Source of the DNA: Platerodrilus igneus
Lineage: Eukaryota; Arthropoda; Insecta; Coleoptera; Lycidae
Direction: 5' to 3'
Assembly (NCBI GenBank): GCA_036346225.1
Contig: JARFIW010000658.1
Location: 2,418,001-2,482,000, forward strand
DNA: 64,000 bases
Positions 1 to 10,884 of this stretch are shown here, piece after piece. A program made the position numbers and the translations under genes. Position 1 is the first letter of the stretch, and each line of letters begins with the position of its first letter. The notes beneath the pieces were generated by a model. The model saw nothing but the letters and a program-made list of their open reading frames with translations, did not search any database and was not told where the DNA came from.

Positions 1-890
1 CACTTAATTCGGCGACTGGATATATCGACAGTACGCTACTAGACGAGTATTTTGAGATCACAGTCGTAAGAGCACCTAATTATTTAATGAGACTTTACTC
101 TTGTACGCGTGTGACGCGGACCACGTTATAGTGCAAAATTTTGCGAAACCTTACGAGCACTTAATTCGGCGACTGGATATATCGACAGTACGCTACTAGA
201 CGAGTATTTTGAGACCACAGTCGTAAGAGCACCTAATTATTTAATGGGACTTTACTCTTGTACGCGTGTGACGCGGATCACGTTATAGTGCAAAATTTTG
301 CGAAACCTTACGAGCACTTAATTTGGCGACTGGATATATCGACAGTACGCTACTAGACGAGTATTTTGAGACCACAGTCGTAAGAGCACCTAATTATTTA
401 ATGGGACTTTACTCTTGTACGCGTGTGACGCGGACCACGTTATAGTGCAAAATTTTGCGAAACCTTACGAGCACTTAATTCGGCGACTGGATATATCGAC
501 AGTACGCTACTAGACGAGTATTTTGAGACCACAGTCGTAAGAGCACCTAATTATTTAATGGGACTTTACTCTTGTACGCGTGTGACGCGGACCACGTTAT
601 AGTGCAAAATTTTGCGAAACCTTACGAGCACTTAATTCGGCGACTGGATATATCGACAGTACGCTACTAGACGAGTATTTTGAGACCACAGTCGTAAGAG
701 CACCTAATTATTTAATGGGACTTTACTCTTGTACGCGTGTGACGCGGACCACGTTATAGTGCAAAATTTTTGCGAAACCTTACGAGCACTTAATTCGGCG
801 ACTGGATATATCGACAGTGCGCTACTAGACGAGTATTTTGAGACCACAGTCGTAAGAGCACCTAATTATTTAATGGGACTTTACTCTTGT
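1..890. repeat. 157-bp satellite array, about 5.7 copies, running off the left edge
   Basis: The same unit starts at 1, 158, 315, 472, 629 and 787, so the period is 157 bp (158 in the fifth unit, from one extra T). Copies differ by only a few bases. The array stops at 890 in mid-unit, where CTCTTGT passes into unrelated sequence. Each monomer holds two copies of the word GAGCAC(T/C)TAATT, about half a monomer apart. Arrays like this occur in insect heterochromatin and also as the core of some Helitron/Helentron non-autonomous elements. The sequence alone does not decide between these. Confidence 0.95.
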
Positions 891-1210
891 CGAATCATAT
901 ACTTATACATGATATAGTTAGATAAAGTTAGATAAAAGGTTATTTTAGTGATATGTTTTTGTTGATTTTAAGAGCACCTAATTAGCACTTAATTCTGGTA
1001 TATCTAATTTTTCAGTTTGCATGTTGCAAATTAGTTTTTTCATATGGGGGGGTCCAGCTTAACGTTAAGTCAGCCCCCCCCATTTCAAATTTAATTTCCT
1101 GCCAAACTATTCGAGCACCTAATTTTGGAATGTAGCACCTAATTAGCACCTAATTAGCACCTAATTTTTTTATAGGTATTAATTTATTTATCGCTGGTGG
1201 GGGGTCTAAC
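891..1210. repeat. Cluster of AGCACYTAATT words around a G7/C8 hairpin
   Basis: After the satellite, the satellite's core word recurs without the rest of the monomer: GAGCACCTAATTAGCACTTAATT near 971, one copy near 1112, and three head-to-tail AGCACCTAATT copies near 1134-1166. Between them, 1046-1052 is a run of seven G and 1074-1081 a run of eight C. They enclose the perfect palindrome CTTAACGTTAAG (1058-1069), so one strand could fold into a strong hairpin. A partial second copy of the left arm (G run followed by TCTAACTTAA) lies near 1197-1214 and abuts the gag fragment. This is possibly the end structure of the element that carries the satellite; that is inference. Confidence 0.6.
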
Positions 1211-1214
1211 TTAA

Positions 1215-1656
1215 TGGAGGTATCAAAAGTTGGTAATTCTACTCTGGGAAGCTTAATGTTAATTAACTTGTTTGATTTTTCAACAGGACTCTTGCTAGAG
1301 GCTGCACTACTAGACTCACGATCCTCAAAATTTTTTTAATACTTAGAAATAAGATTTCTTGCCTTAGAAATAGCACTGAAATAATTATTTTGAAACGTTT
1401 CTCTAGCTAAGAGATTTGCCTTTAAATCTTCATCAATTATTTCTATTTCACCCTGAATATCATTAAACTGATCATATACAATTTTAATTTTTGTTAAACA
1501 TTCATTTAAATTTTGAAGATCTGATTCTGATAAATTAGATTCATCTAATGATTGAATATATTTTGCAAATAAGGTTAATTGACCTGGAAAACCACCACAT
1601 TTATTTCTCAATAACTTAAGTTCACTCATCTTTATGAAAGCAAAAGAATGAGTCAA
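1215..1656 (-). pseudogene. BEL/Pao retrotransposon gag fragment (N-terminal part)
   Basis: An open frame at 1336-1656 encodes about 106 residues. They resemble the N-terminal helical part of BEL/Pao gag: a short MSELK start, a basic GGF.GQLT stretch, then an acidic helix with NLSESDLQNLNE and FNDIQGEIE. After a stop at about 1338, gag-like coding continues to about 1215 and reaches KLPRVELPTFD, the usual lead-in to the DUF1759 domain. There the homology is cut by the G-run repeat. No LTR or pol was seen nearby, so this is a stray fragment of a family different from the two larger BEL/Pao elements in the window. Confidence 0.6.
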
Positions 1657-2295
1657 TACCCGTTTGTAGGAAAGGGATGGAATTTCTAAGGTATGGGTTC
1701 ACCATAACACAGAGGATTACTAACCCCAATCAAGTGAGATGCAGATATTTTGTTAGTGCATTCCAACTAGCATCCTTCTCTTTCTTGCCTTGTGGAACTA
1801 AATCAATGCCTTGTTGAATAGGTAAGATTATCTGTATATCTTCTGTCCTTTCCTTTTCTGGTAGAATAGCCGCCAATTTGTGAATGTATTGGAATTTTAC
1901 CTTGATGTTGAAAATATAATCTTGCTGTATTTTGGATTGAATAATTTAGCACATTTCTTCTCCAAATTATAATCCTCCTAAAATGATTAAGTATGCTATT
2001 GTAGCATTGATAATTACCCTAATGTGCTTGATGTAGTAAAAAGGATTGGCCTTGCTGGTGCAATACTTCAAACTTCTTGGAAAAATTTTAATAATTAACC
2101 AATATTAATTGTTTTTCGCTAATTCGCCGAAGGACCATTTTATGATGAGTAAACTTCTCGATTGTAGTGCAGCTTGTATGTGTAGTTACAGTAAATAATA
2201 ATTGAGAGCAGAGAAACCGTCTACTTCATTTGAAAGCTAACACAACAATGAATCCAGTGTCTGTCTGGTTAGGTAAAATTAGTACAGAGGCGCTA
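1657..2295. other. Non-coding, nothing recognised
   Basis: AT-rich sequence without a long frame or clear repeat. The part next to 1657 could be the leader of the BEL/Pao fragment on its left, but no LTR boundary or primer-binding site could be fixed. Confidence 0.4.
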
Positions 2296-2416
2296 CTAGG
2301 CGATGTAGCGGTAAAAATTCAAATTTAAAATTAAATAGAAGGCGTTAACAAAATTTAATAACCTATTTATAGAGAAAAATAACACACAAACTAAAACGTT
2401 TAAAAACAACAACACC

Positions 2417-4140
2417 TTGCTAAATACCGTAATAAATTTATCAAACAGAATTATTAACGACCCAGAAAAATTAATTCTATCAAAAGGCCTGAAATTTGCA
2501 GTAACATTACATGTGATTTTCCAATGCTCCACCCGAAGGTACTACATTGGCCAGGAAGCGAGTTTTTGTTACCTGGAAAATTTTGAATTTTGCCGAACCC
2601 TTGCTGTTCCAAGCAAGGTAGGGATCTTTAACGTGCGTGACAACACTCACACACGGGACCTCCATTTTACCTCGCATCCGAACGAGGGTGTATTTTTGTG
2701 AAAAATGCTCGCCTAACATTTTTCAAGCGGACCGTGTCGGGATTCGAACCCGGGACCTTGGGCGTAGTAGTCACACACATACCACTACGCCACGGAGCCG
2801 CCCAATTTGCAGTAACACCAAAATCAATACCAACCTTTGAAATAATTAGCTGTATTGAGAAAACAGCAAACCAACTCGTAGAAGATCAAGCAAACGAATT
2901 TAGAGTACGATGCAAAATCGAAATAGACAAGAATCACAAAATAAAACCTAATGTAAGTAGTAACGAAATAAAAGCAATCCGCAATCTAAAAAACGATAAC
3001 TCAATTATAATTCTACCTGCTGACAAAGGCAATGCAACAGTAATAATGAATAAAATCCATTACAACACAAAAATCAACGAATTGTTAAACACTGAAAATT
3101 ACACCAGTTTAGAAACAGACCCAACAAAATCAATTGAAAATAAAATATACAAAACTATATATAAATTTAAAAATGAATTTGAAGACAAAGAAAGAAGCAA
3201 ACTGGTTCCACATTACAGTAAACCACTCCACTTTTACGGTCTACCAAAAAATTCATAAAAAAGACATTCCTTTAAGACCTATCGTAAGCTCCATAGATTT
3301 ACTATGCCATAATTTAGCAAAATTTCTCCTAAAAATTATAAATCCATTAGCATGCAAAACGAACTCGTTCATAAAATACAACCAACATTTTTTAGAAAAA
3401 TTATCAAACATAAAAATTGAAAATACACACACAATGGTAAGCTTTGATGTAGTAAATCTCTTCACAAATGTCCCTATAAACAAAACACTTAATATTATAA
3501 AAAACAAACCAGAAAAAGATGTCAACCTTAAAGAAAGAACAAAACTAAGTATATCATCTATTTTGGAATTACTTGGTTTATGCGTCAATACCACATATTT
3601 TCAAATAAATGACCAATTCTACGAACAGAGCTTCGGAATGTCGATGGGAAGTCCACTATCACCAATCTTTAGTAATATATTCATGGAGGAATTCGAAAAA
3701 GATGTAATATTCAGACAAGAATTGAAACCACTAATCCGGTGGAGATACGTAGATGATGTCTACGCTATTTGGCCTCATAATACAGAACTAATTAAAATTG
3801 TAGAGTCCATTAACAAAATAGAACCAACTATTAAATTCACATATGAATTAGAACAACAAGGAAAACTTCCGTTCTTAGATATTCTAGTTAACAAAAACGA
3901 TACAACAATTAATACATCAGTATACAGAGAACCGACGCACACAAACAGATACTTAAACTTCGATTAAAACCACCCACACTGTGTCAAACGAGGAATTATC
4001 AAAACCATGTATGATAGAGCAAAATTAATATCATCAAACGAAGAAATTTTAAAGAAAGAGAAAGATCTAATCAGATGTACAATTATAGAAAACAAGTATC
4101 CTAAAAGAATAATAGAGAAAGAAATGAATAAAGTCACATA
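2417..4140 (+). pseudogene. Penelope-like reverse transcriptase (broken)
   Basis: Family motifs in order: LSKGLKFA (before the SINE), ILPADKGNATVIMNK (about 3010-3055), RPIVSS (3275-3292), SFDVVNLFTNVP (about 3440-3475), SMGSPLSPIFSNIF (about 3640-3680), the catalytic box RYVDDVYAIW (about 3745-3773) and LPFLDILV (about 3867-3890). The catalytic aspartates are intact. Breaks are the SINE, a frameshift in the A-run just before the HKKDIPLRPIVS stretch, and a TAA at 3965-3967 that interrupts a frame otherwise continuing through KRGIIKTMYDRA. The thumb region is recognisable to about 4140. There is no selection for function now. Confidence 0.9.
2507..2803 (-). mobile_element. tRNA-derived SINE inserted in the Penelope-like element
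   Basis: Read on the minus strand, the right end has a perfect polymerase III A box (TGGCGTAGTGG, 2782-2792) and B box (GGTTCGAATCC, 2740-2750) about 31 bp apart, as in a tRNA head. A 230-bp body follows, ending in CATGTAA. The 14-bp word AATTTGCAGTAACA flanks it at 2493-2506 and 2804-2817. SINE plus one duplication is 311 bp. Subtracting 311 puts the Penelope frames on both sides into register, so this is a clean insertion. The acceptor-stem halves of the tRNA-like head pair poorly, which argues against a working tRNA gene. Confidence 0.9.
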
Positions 4141-4230
4141 AAATAAAGAAAAAGAAAACAACAACAATGATGCGCACCAAAAAATGCTCTCAATACCTTA
4201 CATAAAAGGATTCTCTGAAAAATCCAAAGA

Positions 4231-4566
4231 ATAGGAAACAAATTCAGAATTAAAACAGTATTTAGAACTAACAATACACTAAGAACACAATTAACAAAAA
4301 CAAAACCCAAAAACGCAATACAAAGTTCAAAAAACTGTGTCTACAAAATACCGTGTGAATGTAATAAGTTTTATATACGAGAAAGTTCCAGACCATTTGA
4401 AGTTCGATTAAAAGAACATAAATCATATATAAAAAATAGAAAATTTGAAAAATCCATGATTTGCCAACATGCATGGGACTCCAGTCATAAAATAAAATGG
4501 GAGGACGCAAAAATTATCGACAAAGAAGAAAACTACCAAAAACGCAAAATCAAAGAAGCTGCTTAA
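4231..4566 (+). pseudogene. GIY-YIG endonuclease domain of the Penelope-like element
   Basis: A frame ending at a TAA near 4566 reads CVYKIPCECNKFYIRESSRP, then VRLKEHK, then a WEDAKII end. This is the Penelope-type GIY-YIG nuclease with its Cys-rich insert (CECNKF) and the conserved R..EH block. The YIG signature reads YIR here, so its glycine is replaced by arginine. Several stops separate it from the reverse transcriptase frame. The known role in the family is target DNA nicking. Confidence 0.85.
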
Positions 4567-7500
4567 ATAACCCTACATAAAAATAATTGCGTAGCAAACG
4601 AATCCGTGTCTTTCAGTAAGCAATGGATTCCATTACTAAAAGAAATAACAAATGAAAATCAAATGCCCACAATATCTAGGTAGCATTGTAAGTTTTTCCT
4701 GGGTTTTCCTTGCGATATTAACAGCTTATATACATGATTTCTATTTATACATACAACAACTAATTATTAACAATAGGCATATTAGTAGCCCCGGATGCTT
4801 AAGCCTTACGGTAACGTAATTACACACTTCTTTAATAACCATCCTCTCAACCATTGTAACAAGTTTATTTTCTAGCAATATCTTCACAAATACCTACACG
4901 TTAATAAATTTATAAAAAGTCAATTCAAATATAATATCTCTACACAATCTACGTGATAATTATTACATGTTGTTGAATCCAATATAAGCTTTCGAACTGC
5001 GAGCATAAATTATAAATTAAGCGGTGACAGAAAATGCCATTTGCGAGCGTCACTATAAGGGCTCCCTCCTTTGATAATTATAAAAATCGTAACCGTTGTC
5101 AGGCGGCAGTATACGTCAATAGAACACTTCCACCTGAGCTGTTGTTACAGAAGGTCAATTGTTTTTTGTATAAAAGAACATGGCGTTGCACACCTGGTGA
5201 TGGAAGCACAGAAAGATAAAAGTCGATTTCAAGATGAAATCGTCTCGGCTAGACTCATTATATGTCTACGCTTGGCATTTATATAGTTCGTACAGGACAG
5301 GGCGTTAATTGTAATGGCTGGCTTTAGGATAGCAGTAAGTATTACCAAGCTTTAAGGCCTTTATTAAATTAATATTTGCAGTGCAACTTACGAAAACTTA
5401 TAAAAATTTATTGACAACTTATGAAAATTTATTGGCAACTTATTGAAATCTTATAGGAATTGTAAAGCATATTTGAAATTTTACTTGATGTGGTAATCAA
5501 TCTAACGTGGTTCATTTGTTTGATGTGAACGCACGTGATGTTTGTTAGAAATTCATATCAAGTTAATTAGATTGTGTGGTGTTGGAGATTTCTAACCTGT
5601 TATTGCTGAAATAAGTAGAGTCCAATTCATCAATTATTATTCCGGTATGGTCCAAATACTTTGCAAGTATTTTTCTGATGGATTAACATCTGGTATGTAA
5701 TTAGACTTTTTTAAATACGTCAGCTGTAACTTTTGGCATGACAAACAAATAATTTTTTTTTGTTCACGTGGAAATATCCTAGTTCATTATGTGAATGACA
5801 AACAAGTTATTTTTAACATTGGTGAAAAGAATCTATAAAACTTCACTTTTAATCTTTGTATGAGTACTAACAAAAAATGGTAGATGGCGATATAAAGATA
5901 GGAAAGGTTAACTTTCAGAATTAACAAAAATTAAAGCTATTATTTGAATACCAAATTATGTTAATTTAGAGAACTAAATTGTTTCATTTTGCTTTTCATT
6001 AATTAATAATTGGAATATTTTACCATTTAATGTGAAGTCTATGTAGTACTACCAAGGCCAAATAAAGTTTGTAATATAAATTTAATCAATCTTATAATTC
6101 AAAATTAAACATTTACAAGAATAAATTCTTGCTAGACTCTTATAATGTAAAAAACTACATTACTCTATTTTTGTGAGATACTGATGTTGAGATTATTACC
6201 AAGTACAAATGTACATGTTTTTCATTATCATAATTTAGTCAAATTTTTTCAAGATGATGTTTTGTAAATAATTTTAAACTGCAACTTAAAGGAATAGATA
6301 TTCATTTTGGTCAAGACTATGATTATTAGTTGGAATGAATGAGGTTTGATTCTTATTAATTATGAATTTTATTGAAATGAATGCACAAACGGTGCTAGCT
6401 TTGTTTTAATCTGTTTACAGGTGTAACAGTGCATCTTTAACGATCAATATCGAGCCATAAGGTAAGAAAACTTTAGGGATAGGGTTCTCGTGATATTTTT
6501 TGTATAGCGGTATTTGAGTATAGGTTTCCGCATTCGCCTTATACAAAAGACTCAAGTTGGGTCTTTTTTGTATACAAAAATTTGGTGGCGCCATATTCAC
6601 TATATTTTGGTCACAGTCCAACTCCGACCTAAAGCTCATGTTCTATCCAGGGCAAATCGCTCGACTAGCCGCTTAACCTTTGGAGGTTTTCTTATCTACG
6701 AGCCATTTTCCACCGAAACTAACCTTGGGTTTTTTACATCTTCAGGAAATCCTGGTCATCAATCCTTGTGCCTTTCAGCTGGCAATATAGGAGTAAAGAA
6801 AATAACCCCTTAGTAAGGCAAAACGTTGTACCATATAAATAGAAAAATGTTAAAACATGTTTCCAATCCTGAAATTATTGAATTATTTGAAATTACCAAA
6901 AAAAATTAATCAGCTGATTTCACGTTAAACATATTGGCTACCTGAAAAAGCCGGTCCCAGGCCGCAACACAAATTGAAGGCAATCATTCTTTTAAACTTC
7001 AAAATTTTCACCTAATGTACTCAAACGAAATATTTCGAACATCAATAAATCAAAGTCACCTTCAATTTATGTCACAAATGTCAAACTTGAAGTTTTTATT
7101 ATTTTGACAACGATTGTAGGTCATGGATTGAAATGTAAATAAATATGATTTAAAAACTATGAATGGTTTAATTCCAACGAAGATTAAGGAAAATGCTGAA
7201 CAAACTACAACAAACACATGAAGTGGTTTCCATATTTTCATAATTTTAATATTATATTTAAATTATTCCATAGTTAAAATAAAAACTGTTTGAAACAAAA
7301 TTTATAATTACATAACCGAGGCATCATTCTCAATTTTAAGCACGCAACAGCCAAGATCGATATTTTGTGACGTCATGGACGGGAATGTGATGAATGTCTC
7401 CTCTAAAATAATACCATATCACTTCTTCTCGACTCATATATAGTCCATATAAAAATTACCTCTATGTACTTCAAATTCTTTCCAACCATATTCCTTATGG

Positions 7501-7740
7501 ATGCATTTTAGGTATAAGTGTGCTCATAATGCCCTACCACCAATATGTGCAAATATTTCTTATTATGGCAAGGATGCACAAGAGAATTAAAAGGACTATA
7601 CAATCAAAACGAGATTTTTATAAATATATTTATTCATTGTGTTTTTGTAACAACTGTAAGTTGAAATAGGTAAGTACATTTTCAGAACCCCTTTTAAATT
7701 ACATTTTTATACACTCTACTTCTATACACTCTAAAATTAA
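4567..7740. other. Non-coding AT-rich stretch
   Basis: No convincing gene. 4567-5300 may be the 3' untranslated end of the Penelope-like element. About 5382-5455 holds three short degenerate copies of CAACTTATGAAAATTTATTG. 6415-6813 has open frames on both strands but no recognised motif. A 39-bp stretch at 6421-6459 is framed by TTTACAG and GTAAGAA like a micro-exon, with nothing to back it up. The rest (6840-7740) shows nothing I can name. Confidence 0.5.
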
Positions 7741-9785
7741 AAAAATTGAGAAAGTCCAAAACAGAGGATTGGGATCTAGGTAAGTTTACTGATAGTGAGG
7801 TAAACGAGGAATATAAACAAGTATTAGATAATAAGATCAAAGAGATAGCTGTAGGAGAGAACGCAGAAAATAGATGGAAAAAAATAAAAAGGGCTGTACA
7901 TGATACAACAACACAGATTATAGGTAAAAAAAAGTGGAAGCGAGAAAACCCTGGGTAACAAAGGAGATATTAGATTTAATAGAGAATAGAAGAAAGCTTA
8001 AACCTTACAGAGAATTGGATAGTGAAAGTAAGCAAAAATATAATAGAGTTAAAAATAAGATAGTAAATGAGTGTAGAAATAAATGGACGGAGGAGAATTG
8101 TAAGGAAATACAAGATGATTTGAGAGTAGGTAAGACAGACAGGACTTACAAGGCAGTTAAAACGTTTTTCGGAAAAGATAGGAAAAAATATAATGGTATT
8201 AAAGATGAGAATAATGAGCTTCTAATAAATAAAGTTGAGGTAGCAGATAGATGGAAAAGATATTTAGAAGATTTATATAAGGGAAACGATATGGAAGTGT
8301 TAGAAAACGACAAAGAAGAGGATGTAGAAATAGGGTTATCAATATTAAAAGAGGAATTTGATAGAGCTGTTCGGGATCTTAAACTAAATAAAGCGCCGGG
8401 GATAGACGATATACCCGCAGAATTAATAAAATATGCAAGTCAGAAAACTTTAGAGAGACTATATGAACTAGTAAAAGTAATATATGACACAGGTGAGGTC
8501 CCAATAGATTTCGAAAAAAATATTATTATCCCAATCCCAAAAAAGTCAGGAGCTGATAGATGCGAGAATTGTAAAATGATTAGTTTAACTTCCCACGCTT
8601 CCAAAACACTAACAATAATAATTAAAAATAGAGTAGAAGCTTTGAGTGAGAATTATTTAGGCGAAGACCAATATGGTTTTCGTAAAGACAGAGGGACTAG
8701 AAAACCGATACTAATGATTGGGGTAATTATCGAAAAAAGGTTACAAAAAAATAAAAAGACATTTCGCGTTTGTAGATTTAGAAAAAGCATTTGATAGGGT
8801 TAATTGGATTGTTATGTTCAGGGTTTTGCAAAGAATAGGAATCTCTCATAGGGATAGAAAAATTATTTACAGTCTATATAAAAACCAAAGCGTAGTAATT
8901 AGATTTGATGAAATAGAAAAGGAAGCTAAGATTAGAAATGGTGATAGACAGGGCTGTATACTATCTCCCTTGATTTTTTAATGTTTATATTGAGGAAGCT
9001 TTAAACTTAGCTACAGTGAGAAAAGAGATATGTATTAGTGTACAGGGACAGAAAATAGACATGTTTCGTTTTGCAGATGATATAGCTATTATAGCAGAGT
9101 CTAGAAAAAAGTTAGGAGAGTTTTTAGATTTAAATGAGATACTACAGAGTAACTATAGTATGAAAATTAACTCAGGAAAGCCAAAGATAATGATAAGTGA
9201 GTTACAACCTAGTTCTAAACCAAAATTAAAAATAGGTAATACCAATTTAGAAGAGGTAGATGAATTTTGCTATTTAGGTAGTATAATTACAAAGGATGTA
9301 CGTAGTGGAAGAAATATAGTAGCTAGAATAGCTCAAGCTATAAAAATGTTTTTAAAAAGGAAAGACTTACTAATAGCTAATAGTATTAGTTTAAATAATA
9401 GAACAAGTTTCTTAAAGTCGTACGTATGGAGTGTTCTATTATATGGTCGTGAGACTTGGACAATAAAGAAGTAGATAAGAAAAAGATAGAAGCTTTTGAA
9501 ACTTTGTGTTATAGGAGAATGTTAAAGATTGGTTGGACAGAGTAACAAATGAGGAAGTTTATAGAAGCATAGGTGAGGAATCCTGTTATGTTGAAACAAT
9601 TAAGGGTCAGGAGACATAGAATGATAGGGCATCAGTTAAGTTATGAGGGACTATTTAGTAAGGTTTTAGAGTATAGACCACTAAATAAAAATAGAGTAGG
9701 AAGACCTAGACAAAGCTATATTAGTCAAATTATGATCAAATTTCAAGTATATAAAACGAATTTAAAATCACTTTTCAATTTATGA
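7741..9785 (+). pseudogene. Non-LTR retrotransposon reverse transcriptase, RTE-like, 5'-truncated and frameshifted
   Basis: Coding similarity begins after the place where an apurinic endonuclease would be, so the copy is 5'-truncated. Reverse transcriptase blocks in order: LNKAPGIDDIPAELIK (about 8385-8430), QYGFRKDRGT (about 8670-8700), FVDLEKAFDRVNW (about 8769-8807, in the next frame), GDRQGCILSPLIF (about 8942-8980), FRFADDIAII (about 9067-9096) and YLGSIITKDVRSG (about 9272-9310). The C-terminal part (LRVRRHRMIGH, then VGRPRQSYI) resembles RTE/BovB-type proteins often annotated as craniofacial development protein 2-like. Frameshifts lie near 7940, 8750, 8982, 9472 and 9545-9575. The clade call is from motif memory and is moderate. 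Confidence 0.8.
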
Positions 9786-10440
9786 AATAGTTTGTTTTAT
9801 AATTATTAGGGTTTACCATATTTAAAAATCTAGAGCAGTCTGTTAAAAATTTGGTTAGGATTTTACGGTTCAATTTTTAAATTTTATTGCATCTACAAAT
9901 AACATTGAACGGGTACTTAAATCTAAATCAACTTACCTTAAAAGCGCATACTGGTAAAACTTAATCACTAGCACAAAAACTGTACGTGTAAATGACAAGA
10001 AGTAAATACTATACAACGGTCTGATGTGATAATTGCATGTAACGCTCATGGAGTAACTAATTGGTACACTTTCTGTTCAAATTCAGCATTTTCATAGTTT
10101 TAACGCTGTGAAATTAAATGTTTAAAAGGACACAAACTCGACCTTTCCAAAACCATATCAAAAACAGATTATATTAGAAATTGTATTTACAAAATTTTTT
10201 TTATCATGGATAAGTTCACACAAGAAATAATTTTTAATTATTATACCCTTTGACCCTCTAGACGTTTTGTGTAGATAAAAAACGATTGTCTCGAGAATGG
10301 TAACCCACGTTGAAAAATATTCTAAAAGATTAAAGTTCTATTTGTTTGCCCGAATAAAAATTTAAATTAGGTTTTAAGGTTGTCCCTATTACAAAGATTC
10401 TAACACATTCGTATTGCAGTAAAAATTTTAATATTATTAA
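9786..10440. other. Non-coding gap between elements
   Basis: AT-rich sequence with no frame, repeat or element end that I recognise. The 3' end of the RTE-like element may lie in its first part. Confidence 0.5.
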
Positions 10441-10724
10441 TGTTGGTTCAGAGGATGTTTCATGCATTACTTAACATAAACACTTACTTTGAATTCCTCT
10501 AATGATGATGTGGACTGTAAATAGGTTAACTGTATAGCAAGCTTAACGGCATTATTTTATTGTCAATGAGCACTCACGATACGAAAACTAATTTGTTACT
10601 ACCGGTGGTTCAAACATAGCAACACAACACAACACCCTCGTCGACTTCCGGTTTTAAGTCCTTTCATAATTTTTAAAGGGAGGGGTTAACAAGGATTAAA
10701 AAAAGAGGGACAGTTGCCCGAACA
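10441..10724 (-). repeat. 3' LTR of BEL/Pao element 1
   Basis: Starts TGTTGGTTCA and ends CCCGAACA on the plus strand, so its ends are TG..CA. Aligns over its length with 17191-17452, sharing for example the stretch around CAATGAGCACTCACGATACG and the end around GAGGGGTTAACAAGG. It carries indels relative to the other copy. The next bases to the right give the polypurine tract on the minus strand. Confidence 0.9.
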
Positions 10725-10884
10725 TCCCGCCCATCAAAATAAATACAAATTTATTTTTAAACAAAGCAAACAACTAATATGTACGGTACAAAATAAAACT
10801 TATACGAAACTAGACTAAATAGCTATATAGTATCTAACCCTATGAGCTTGTTGCACAAATACACCAACAAGAGCAAGCAAACAA

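Larger units (their letters stand above)
2296..4566 (+). mobile_element. Penelope-like retroelement, decayed, split by a SINE
   Basis: A single plus-strand coding region encodes a Penelope-type reverse transcriptase followed by a GIY-YIG nuclease, the order found in endonuclease-bearing Penelope-like elements. It is broken by the SINE at 2507-2803, by a one-base A gain in an A-run near 3245, by in-frame stops near 3965 and 4139, and by a frame change before the nuclease. The outer limits are not defined, because I could not find the terminal repeats these elements often carry. Sequence to about 5300 may be its 3' untranslated part. Confidence 0.85.

Noticed and set aside
1..890. CRISPR-like regular repeats
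   Set aside because: The whole 157-bp unit repeats with no variable spacers, and the surroundings are eukaryotic.
729..917. Open frame of 62 codons
   Set aside because: It lies in the satellite and its text follows the 157-bp monomer; one extra T opens the frame.
2733..2803. tRNA gene on the minus strand
   Set aside because: A and B boxes are perfect, but the acceptor stem pairs badly and the piece is the head of a 297-bp insert with target duplications, so it is a SINE.
5034..5286. Two overlapping plus-strand frames after the Penelope-like element
   Set aside because: No recognised motif; probably untranslated element sequence.
6421..6459. Micro-exon framed by TTTACAG and GTAAGAA
   Set aside because: Splice-like words are common by chance and no coding partner was found.
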